43,061 nucleotides of DNA, taken from Candidatus Sabulitectum sp. (GTDB lineage: Bacteria; Fermentibacterota; Fermentibacteria; Fermentibacterales; JCC-6). Shown here one piece after another: positions 36,466 to 43,061 of this stretch (within the stretch, counting starts at the first letter, position 1; each line of letters starts with the position of its first letter). The position numbers and the translations under genes were made by a program. The notes under the pieces were generated by a model. That model was given only the letters and a program-made list of their open reading frames with translations. It had not been told where the DNA came from and did not search any database. Location: positions 1 to 43,061 of the forward strand of contig JAOZUR010000020.1 of NCBI GenBank assembly GCA_029938555.1. Direction: 5' to 3'.

Positions 36466-37238
36466 AAATTATTATTTTTATTACAATATTTCTTTCATCG
36501 GTTATTTTTGCACAAACTCCTTTAGAGTTTGGCATTGTACGAGATCTTGTGGGTGGCACACCAAGAGTCAGTATTTTTAGTATAAAAACACGCAGTATTG
36601 ATGGCGAAAATACATTGCAGATTGCTGCAAAAGCGGGAATAGAGTTTGATTGCACAAGGCATTCAATGGTTACAGACAGTATGACAAATTCTGAGGTTCT
36701 TATTCAGGGTCAAATTTCATATTCTGCATCTATTCTTAAACCAACTATTGAACACCTTTTTACCGTGATAAAAAACAATATGTCTCAACACGGAAGTGGT
36801 GGAATAACACAGTTTCAAGTTGATTTGATTACTTTTGATGAAATGGGTTGGATTTCCGTAAATATTCCTCTTTCCAGAGTCGATAGCCTTCTAACTGGAT
36901 CTCTAACACATCTTGAATTCTGGGCAAAAACACCAGTGAACGAAGTGGAAGTTGGCACAGGAGGGTTTCCAGTAGTTAATGCAAGTCCACTTGCAGCGCT
37001 CACAGTATCTCATGAGGTTGATTCTATAATTCAGTTACCAGTCCAACAGAAAAATCATGCTTGGAAATCATTGCTTCTTCCCGGACTTGGGCAAATATCA
37101 TCTGGTACAGGTATTCCAATTGTGAATATTCTTGTTGAAGTGGCTGGGGTTGCTCTTATGTTCACCGAAGATTACAGTGATGTTGGAATTGGTGTACTTG
37201 CTATAAATCACATTATCAGTTTTTCCGACCTCTTGTAA
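36462..37238 (+). CDS. Secreted protein with C-terminal membrane segment, unknown function
   Basis: MKIIIFITIFLSSVIFAQ signal; C-terminal WKSLLLPGLGQISSGTG similar to DUF5683-type endings. TTGA overlap with the upstream stop. Confidence 0.6.
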   Translation: MKIIIFITIFLSSVIFAQTPLEFGIVRDLVGGTPRVSIFSIKTRSIDGENTLQIAAKAGIEFDCTRHSMVTDSMTNSEVLIQGQISYSASILKPTIEHLFTVIKNNMSQHGSGGITQFQVDLITFDEMGWISVNIPLSRVDSLLTGSLTHLEFWAKTPVNEVEVGTGGFPVVNASPLAALTVSHEVDSIIQLPVQQKNHAWKSLLLPGLGQISSGTGIPIVNILVEVAGVALMFTEDYSDVGIGVLAINHIISFSDLL

Positions 37239-37249
37239 GAAAGGATTGT

Positions 37250-37540
37250 ATGAGAACACTAGAAGGTACTCTTATTGCCATTGGTGGCGCTATTTGGGGG
37301 CTTGCTTTTTATTTTGGCCCCCTGGCTGAATTTTGGATTTTAGGAAAATGGGGTATTTTTCTCATAACCATGGCAGGTGCTCTTCGGGTGGTGGAACTTC
37401 TTATTCCCAACAGAAAGCCACAACCTAAACGGGTAAAAGGCACCATAAGGAAATGTCCTGCCTGTGGGAAACCTGCAGTTTCAGGATCTAGGTATTGCAG
37501 TTATCACTCAAAGTATGGCCCAGAGGATGGACCCCGCTGA
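37250..37540 (+). CDS. Small membrane protein with C-terminal zinc ribbon
   Basis: Two TM helices then CPACGKPAVSGSRYCSYH. Confidence 0.7.
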   Translation: MRTLEGTLIAIGGAIWGLAFYFGPLAEFWILGKWGIFLITMAGALRVVELLIPNRKPQPKRVKGTIRKCPACGKPAVSGSRYCSYHSKYGPEDGPR

Positions 37541-38523
37541 GTCGTAGCAAACTACTGATTTCTGTTCTAATTCTATCTCTGATTGTAGCAGTTGGTTACA
37601 GAATTATGTTCAATCGAAAGCTGGTTGAGGTTAAACGAACTTTTCCAGTGCTTGGTACATTTGCTACTATTATAGTTGTTACAGAATCAGATAAATCCCA
37701 ACATGCATTTTCAAAAGCTGAATCATTACTTATTTATCTTGATACTGAACTTGGAAGGTTCAGTGAAACAGGAGCACTTTTTACCCTTAATAATCAATTC
37801 AGTATAGCAACAGAAACTGAACTAGGTCAATTGATTTTATTGTCGGATTCAATCGTAACAATTACAAATAATTATTTTGATCCTTCATTGGGAGCTCTTT
37901 CGGATCTATGGGGTTTTCCTGAAAAAAATGTTGTGCCTGATTCCACAGCTGTAATTCAGACATTGTTAAATACAGGATGGCAAACCATGGTTCACATAAA
38001 TTCAGATTCAATTACAATTGAACCAGGTGCACAGCTTGATTTTGGGGCAATTGCAAAAGGTTATGCAGTTGACCGTACCTACGAACTTTTAATGGAAATG
38101 GGTGCTACAGAATGTTTGGTAGAAGTGGGTGGAGAGGTTAGATGTGGAAGTTTAACAGGCAGACAATGGTATATAGGTGTACGACATCCACGAGATGATA
38201 ACTTAGCAGGAATTATAGAAATAACAAGTGGAGCAGTGGCTACCAGTGGAGATTACGAGTGCTTTTTTATAGAAAACGGGGTAAGGTACAGTCATCTTCT
38301 TGATTCTAGAACTGGTTATCCTTCAGAAAAATCTGCAAGTGCTACAGTAATAGCAGAAAGCTGTGCCACTGCCGATGCAATTGCAACAGCTGCAGCTGTT
38401 GCAGGCCCCTCTGTAGCAGGACAGTTTTCATCTGAGTACTTCTCTGGTATGATAGTAATAATAGCAGATCAGCAAAACAGGTGTGAAACTTTTGAATTTG
38501 GGGATATCCCATGGGCAGAATAA
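37537..38523 (+). CDS. FAD:protein FMN transferase (ApbE family)
   Basis: PVLGTFATIIV, FDPSLGALSDLWGF, DFGAIAKGYAVDRTYELL, CLVEVGGEVRC, SGDYECFF...YSHLLDSRTGYP. Start proposed at CTG 37537; the track start is 37495. Confidence 0.92.
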   Translation: MSRSKLLISVLILSLIVAVGYRIMFNRKLVEVKRTFPVLGTFATIIVVTESDKSQHAFSKAESLLIYLDTELGRFSETGALFTLNNQFSIATETELGQLILLSDSIVTITNNYFDPSLGALSDLWGFPEKNVVPDSTAVIQTLLNTGWQTMVHINSDSITIEPGAQLDFGAIAKGYAVDRTYELLMEMGATECLVEVGGEVRCGSLTGRQWYIGVRHPRDDNLAGIIEITSGAVATSGDYECFFIENGVRYSHLLDSRTGYPSEKSASATVIAESCATADAIATAAAVAGPSVAGQFSSEYFSGMIVIIADQQNRCETFEFGDIPWAE

Positions 38524-39332
38524 GAAGATCCTCTGTAGATTGTTTTGTATGTCCTCATAAATGTACTTTTACTGAAGACAATCCAATCGGTAGGTGTATG
38601 GTTAGAGGGTTGGATAATCCAGGATATGGGTGGTGTACTGGGCTTGTTGTTGATCCAATAGAAAAAAAACCATTTAAGCATTTTCATCCTGGGGCAAAGG
38701 TGCTTTCAACGGGACCTAATGGATGCAATCTTACATGCAATAACTGTCAAAACTGGCATATTAGTCAAAGAAAGTCATCGTCAGTTGAATATCTCACGGC
38801 TGAGAAGCTGGCGGATCTGGCCATGTCTAAAAGTGACGGAATTGCATTTACATACACTGAACCTACAATATGGTATGAGTATATATTAGATACAGCTCCT
38901 CTGGTTCGTGATAAAAATGGTATAGTTGTTATGATTTCGAATGGTTATGTGAATGAAAAACCCCTTAGGGACCTCATTGCCGTCACTGATGGATGGAATA
39001 TTGATTTGAAGGCATGGAGCAACAGTTTTTATAAAAAAATATGCGGTGGAGATTTGGATACAGTTAAGAATTCAATAAAAATTGTGGCAAGCAGTAATTG
39101 TTTTTTGGAACTTACATGGTTGCTTATTCCAGGTTTAAATGATGATCCTTCACAAATCAAAGAAGCAGCTCAGTGGATAAAAACAACAACAGGTGTTGAT
39201 ACTCCACTTCATGTTTCCAGGTATTTCCCAAGTTATAAAATGAATATCCCAGCAACACCAGTTTCTTTTGTATATAAGACGGTAGAACTCTTTAGAAAAC
39301 AATTGAAAAATGTCTATCCGGGAAATATTTAA
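38511..39332 (+). CDS. Radical SAM protein of the AmrS/PflA-like family
   Basis: CPHKCTFTEDNPIGRCMVR, GPNGCNLTCNNCQNWHISQ (CxxxCxxC), FTYTEPTIWYEYI, NIDLKAWSNSFYKKICGG. Confidence 0.9.
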   Translation: MGRIRRSSVDCFVCPHKCTFTEDNPIGRCMVRGLDNPGYGWCTGLVVDPIEKKPFKHFHPGAKVLSTGPNGCNLTCNNCQNWHISQRKSSSVEYLTAEKLADLAMSKSDGIAFTYTEPTIWYEYILDTAPLVRDKNGIVVMISNGYVNEKPLRDLIAVTDGWNIDLKAWSNSFYKKICGGDLDTVKNSIKIVASSNCFLELTWLLIPGLNDDPSQIKEAAQWIKTTTGVDTPLHVSRYFPSYKMNIPATPVSFVYKTVELFRKQLKNVYPGNI

Positions 39333-39678
39333 ACCGCTTGATGGTGTTGTGGTTTTAGTAATTGTATTCATTGCCCTTGTCTGGAGTCAATGCAACAGGC
39401 CGGCAGATACTGATTCTGACGGTTATTTTGTTCGCTTAGTTACTTCAAATTCAGTTGATACTCTTTCGCTGTTCACAGATACAGTTATAGTAATGAATCA
39501 TTTAATTGTTGAAATAAATAACCATAGCGCTGGTATTACTCAGTCTAATTGTCATACAAAACAGTGTGTGCACACCGGTTACATTAATCGCCCAGGGCAG
39601 ATTTCTGCATGTATGCCCAATGGGATATGGTTGGAAATCCTTGGTTCATTTACCCAAACTGATGTAATCAGTTATTGA
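39310..39678 (+). CDS. NusG domain II-containing membrane-anchored protein
   Basis: N-terminal TM helix; C-terminal NHSAGITQSNCHTKQCVHTGYINRPGQISACMPNGIWLEI matches the NusG_II pattern. Confidence 0.8.
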   Translation: MSIREIFKPLDGVVVLVIVFIALVWSQCNRPADTDSDGYFVRLVTSNSVDTLSLFTDTVIVMNHLIVEINNHSAGITQSNCHTKQCVHTGYINRPGQISACMPNGIWLEILGSFTQTDVISY

Positions 39679-39680
39679 TA

Positions 39681-40304
39681 TCAGAAAGTGGTCTTTAGGC
39701 TACCCCAAGTGGTTCCGTCTAAATTCCACACCACTGGAAGAACAGCAATGAAGTAATTGGCAATTCCTGTTGATGGTTCCCAGGCATGCCACTTAATAAA
39801 ATCATTAGTGTAGAAACTGTGGGCAATTTCACTGGATACACCATCAGACATTAATGAGGGCCATCCGCCTGCGCTTAACTCTGTATTAGCTAAAACCCAG
39901 AAATTGTTTTGCACAGTAATAGGTATTTCGTATGAAACATAAACAGGAGAATAATGAACCGCGGTTGTTAGCACTTGGTCAAGCTGGGAGGTTGGCGCAT
40001 CGACACTGCCATTCCAGATTTCAGCATAAAAGTCAGAGGTATCCCAAGGATAGGTTACATTGTGAAAAAACCACATTTCTGTTTCTGTAATTTGAACCCC
40101 GCCTGCCCATCCGGGCACAAAATCCTCTAGATTAAACCAGACTCCTCTATATATTCCACTCCAAGAAAACCATTCTGCGGATGAATTATCATATCGTAAC
40201 CAGTCTCCTGGTTTTTCGTCTACAGATAAAACTGGATCAATGACAGATCCACCTGCCAATATAGACGAGCAAAAGATAACTAATAATATAGTTACTGTTT
40301 TCAT
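39681..40304 (-). CDS. Secreted aromatic-rich protein, unknown function
   Basis: MKTVTILLVIFCSSILAGGS signal peptide; Trp/Tyr-rich; ends ...DGTTWGSLKTTF. Convergent with the NusG_II gene, 2 bp apart. Confidence 0.75.
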   Translation of the reverse strand: MKTVTILLVIFCSSILAGGSVIDPVLSVDEKPGDWLRYDNSSAEWFSWSGIYRGVWFNLEDFVPGWAGGVQITETEMWFFHNVTYPWDTSDFYAEIWNGSVDAPTSQLDQVLTTAVHYSPVYVSYEIPITVQNNFWVLANTELSAGGWPSLMSDGVSSEIAHSFYTNDFIKWHAWEPSTGIANYFIAVLPVVWNLDGTTWGSLKTTF

Positions 40305-40511
40305 TTAAAACCTTTCATTTTTTATGCCCTATGCAACTATAGGGAAGATTTTTCTTTTCGTCAATCAAACTGTTTATTTATTGGTAAATGTACTGTTAAA
40401 TTGTGTATACCTTACCATCGGAAGATGCTCTATATTCCCATATTAGTTCGAATATATTATTTGTACTAACAAGGCAAGAGAACTTAGTTTTCTAAAAAAC
40501 CGAGGGGGGAT

Positions 40512-41162
40512 ATGCAAGTTTCCACAAATGAAGAGTTAAAAGCCAGAATACAACAGTCATCAGGTGAGGAAACTCTTGCTTTCGGGTGGGGCGTTAAAGG
40601 CATTAAAAATGTGTATGTAACATTGACGCCTTCTTCTCTTTTCCTTGAATTTGTTTCAATCACAGGAAAAAGTTTAGATACTAAAAGAATAACTCTGGAG
40701 ACACTTGAGTTTGCTTTTGCCGTTGCCGGAGATGCCTCAACCCCTGGATTTATGAAATTCAACGCTCATTCAAGATTTACTGATAAGATCACAGGAACTC
40801 TACTTTATAAAGAGCGATTTGGTAAGATTTCTTTTATTCTTTTTCGCAAAAGGCCTGAGGTCAATAATAATGATAAGGCTGCTTTTCGAATAACCGAAAA
40901 GTTGACAGGAATAAAACCTGAACTTGTATATCTGCCAGACTTGAAAGCAATCAGAAAAAATAATTCTGAAGGCGGCTTTTTAAGACGATTTATTTTACTT
41001 TCTCTGTTGCTATCACTTGTATTTACAATAACATTTGGTTTTCTTTTAGCAGAGGGTTGGAGCGTTGCTTCAATTGTTGGATTTTCTACAGGAATAATAA
41101 TAGGCGGCATCTTTGCTCCTCTTATGCCTATTTTTAAAAGAATGTTAACAGGCGAAGGGTAA
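40512..41162 (+). CDS. Hypothetical protein with C-terminal TM helices
   Basis: Preceded by GAGGGGGG; N-terminal PH-like/soluble part, then RRFILLSLLLSLVFTITFGFLLAEGWSVASIVGFSTGIIIGGIFAPL. Confidence 0.6.
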   Translation: MQVSTNEELKARIQQSSGEETLAFGWGVKGIKNVYVTLTPSSLFLEFVSITGKSLDTKRITLETLEFAFAVAGDASTPGFMKFNAHSRFTDKITGTLLYKERFGKISFILFRKRPEVNNNDKAAFRITEKLTGIKPELVYLPDLKAIRKNNSEGGFLRRFILLSLLLSLVFTITFGFLLAEGWSVASIVGFSTGIIIGGIFAPLMPIFKRMLTGEG

Positions 41163-41380
41163 TAAATAAGAACAGTAGGGTGCTTTATTGCTTATTAATT
41201 CAATGGTGGTTTGCCGTTTGGAAAATGAATTTCGCTAGTAAATTAGCTTTTTCATTTTTAGCCTACTTTACTTCGCTAAAAGAATTAAGTAAAATTACAT
41301 AGTCAAAGTTTTTCCATTAGGGGTAGTGGAAAGCAATATAGTTTTAATTTTTGCGAGGGGTTAAGAGAGTCGGTGATTCT

Positions 41381-43061
41381 GTGAGCAGATTCAGATCCTT
41401 AAAAATGAAAATAATTTATGTTGTTGCTATTGGTGTTTTGACCATAGGTGGAATCCTTATCGGATATTCAGCAACCACAACAAGAAATTCAAGTATCGAA
41501 CATGCAGAAACTCTTGCTATAGAGTCTGCTGAAAAGTATGCAAGGGAATTATCTTATTCACTTGAAAAAGCGTTTGAAGGTACTTATGTAATTCAGGAAG
41601 TACTTCTGAATTCCTCACCCCTTTATTCTTCAAATCCAATTGACAGATTACAGGCAAATCAATTACTATCGTCAATACTTGAAACAAATGAATCATTTGT
41701 TGCTGTATATACTCTTTGGGAACCAAATGCTTATGATGGAATGGATAGCCTCTGGGTAAATGAGGAAGGGCATGATGATACCGGTCGATTTATCCCATAC
41801 TGGACTCATGGTGCGGGTGGTAGAAATGTTCTTGAAGCTCAAGTTAATTACGAAGTTCAAGGCTATGGAGATTATTATCTTATTCCTAAAAACACCTTAG
41901 AATGTGCTATAGTTGGTCCGTATTTGTACCCTATTATGGGTGTTGAAACATCGATCATTTCACTTGTGTCGCCAATTATTGCAGATGGTAATTTTGTAGG
42001 AATGGCTGGAATAGACATCAAAGCTCAATTTATTCAAGATACGGTTAATGGTGTTGAAATGTATGAAGGAGAAGCCGTACTTGCTATTATTGACGGAAAC
42101 GGTGATTATGTAGCTGTTACAGGTGCCCCCGATCTTGCGGGTGAGTCTGCAAGTCTTCATCATGATGAGGACATGACTGATTTAACAGAGTTAGAACTTT
42201 CCTATGATCATGGATATCTCGATTGTCATATACCATTGCACATTGATGGAGTTGATTTCAACTGGTCTATTTTGGTTAGAATTCCAGAGAGTAAGATTCA
42301 TGAAGATGGCATTGCAGCCATGTGGAAACTGATTTTTATTGGTATTTTACTTATAACCATTCTTCTTATTCTTTTAAGTATATCAACTGCCAGATTAGCC
42401 AGCCCTCTTGTTTTGCTTAATGAAAAAGCTAAGGCAATTTCTAGAGGTGATTTAAAAGAAACATCTATAAAAACATCAAACGATGAAATAGGTGTTCTTG
42501 ATAAGTCCATATCTGATGTGGTTGCAACCAGCACCAAACTAACAGAAGTGGTGGGTGCAGTTGCGTCTGGTGATTTCTCTGTTGCTGCTACTGTGCGCAG
42601 TGAAGAAGATAAACTCAGCATATCTGTGAATTCAATGATAGATAGTCTTCGTGAAAGCAAGCTTGATTCTGCAAGGAAAATTAGCTATTTGAATAATGTG
42701 CCTACTCCTGTTTTTACAATTGATACAAATTTCAATCTTCTTTTTGTGAACAAAGCTGCCGCTGAAATGGTTAATTTGGAAGCTAATGAGTGTATCGGTA
42801 GAAAGTGCCATTCACTCTTTTTAAATGCTGATTGTAACTCTCAGAATTGTGCCACCGCAAAAGCAATGCGCGACGGAACCAGTTTTACCCGGGAAGCTTT
42901 GATCAGCTTACCTGGAAGCAAAACACTACCAGCAAGATATACAGGTGCTCCACTTTATTCAGATGAAACCGGTGAACTCACTGGTGGAATAGAATTTGTT
43001 ATTGATATTTCAGATGAGTTGAAAATCACTGAAATGGCTCAAAAGGTCTCGCAAGGTGATT
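41381..43061 (+). CDS. Cache-HAMP-PAS sensor protein (probably methyl-accepting chemotaxis protein), C-terminus truncated by window end
   Basis: GTG 41381 (or ATG 41405) opens MSRFRSLKMKIIYVVAIGVLTIGGILIGYSATT...; extracytoplasmic Cache-like GMAGIDIKAQFIQ; second TM; HAMP SPLVLLNEKAKAISRGDL; PAS NNVPTPVFTIDTNFNLLFVNKAAAEM. Open to base 43061, so missing from the ORF track. Confidence 0.85.
   Translation, partial: MSRFRSLKMKIIYVVAIGVLTIGGILIGYSATTTRNSSIEHAETLAIESAEKYARELSYSLEKAFEGTYVIQEVLLNSSPLYSSNPIDRLQANQLLSSILETNESFVAVYTLWEPNAYDGMDSLWVNEEGHDDTGRFIPYWTHGAGGRNVLEAQVNYEVQGYGDYYLIPKNTLECAIVGPYLYPIMGVETSIISLVSPIIADGNFVGMAGIDIKAQFIQDTVNGVEMYEGEAVLAIIDGNGDYVAVTGAPDLAGESASLHHDEDMTDLTELELSYDHGYLDCHIPLHIDGVDFNWSILVRIPESKIHEDGIAAMWKLIFIGILLITILLILLSISTARLASPLVLLNEKAKAISRGDLKETSIKTSNDEIGVLDKSISDVVATSTKLTEVVGAVASGDFSVAATVRSEEDKLSISVNSMIDSLRESKLDSARKISYLNNVPTPVFTIDTNFNLLFVNKAAAEMVNLEANECIGRKCHSLFLNADCNSQNCATAKAMRDGTSFTREALISLPGSKTLPARYTGAPLYSDETGELTGGIEFVIDISDELKITEMAQKVSQGD

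Noticed and set aside
40305-40511. Intergenic gap considered for a small RNA or tRNA
   Set aside because: No cloverleaf, no strong hairpin with T tail; likely only promoter sequence for the flanking genes.
41300-41335. Possible sigma28 (flagellar) promoter before the sensor gene
   Set aside because: TCAAAGTTT resembles a -35 but the -10 region (GTAGTGGA) is a poor match to GCCGATAA; not convincing without motif scoring.

Overview
The 43 kb window is AT-rich and almost fully coding. It looks like chromosomal DNA from an anaerobic, diderm, probably uncultured bacterium; LptE, two beta-barrel-like proteins and lipoproteins point to an outer membrane. From left to right it contains: (1) a secreted protein on the minus strand, truncated at the window edge, and an amidohydrolase; (2) a small operon of a peptidase-U32/TrhP-like gene, aroA, aroC and an AroQ chorismate mutase; (3) a minus-strand membrane protein followed by a decayed XRE regulator; (4) an ~18 kb, tightly overlapping cell-surface glycan operon (about 7280-25399) with three B12-binding-type radical SAM enzymes, each followed directly by glycan genes (two GT39/ArnT-like, GT9, GT2, a YdjC/HpnK-like deacetylase), then a WbaP-type transferase, two predicted outer-membrane proteins, a CBM48-like lipoprotein, an orphan MalK-type ATPase, a WecA/TagO-type transferase and a Wzy/WaaL-TPR protein; (5) the rimP-nusA-infB-rbfA-truB-ribF-rpsO-pnp block behind an extended -10 promoter and a leader terminator; (6) dut, lptE, a renal-dipeptidase-like M19 gene, ApbE, an AmrS-like radical SAM and a NusG domain II protein; (7) a secreted protein on the minus strand and a Cache-HAMP-PAS sensor truncated at the window end. 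The best candidates for something undescribed are the radical SAM/deacetylase/GT glycan operon, whose logic resembles HpnI/J/K, and the U32 + chorismate mutase operon, which may be a prephenate-for-RNA-hydroxylation module. I saw no CRISPR array, tRNA, rRNA or intact mobile element. All family calls come from reading motifs by eye; no database search was run.
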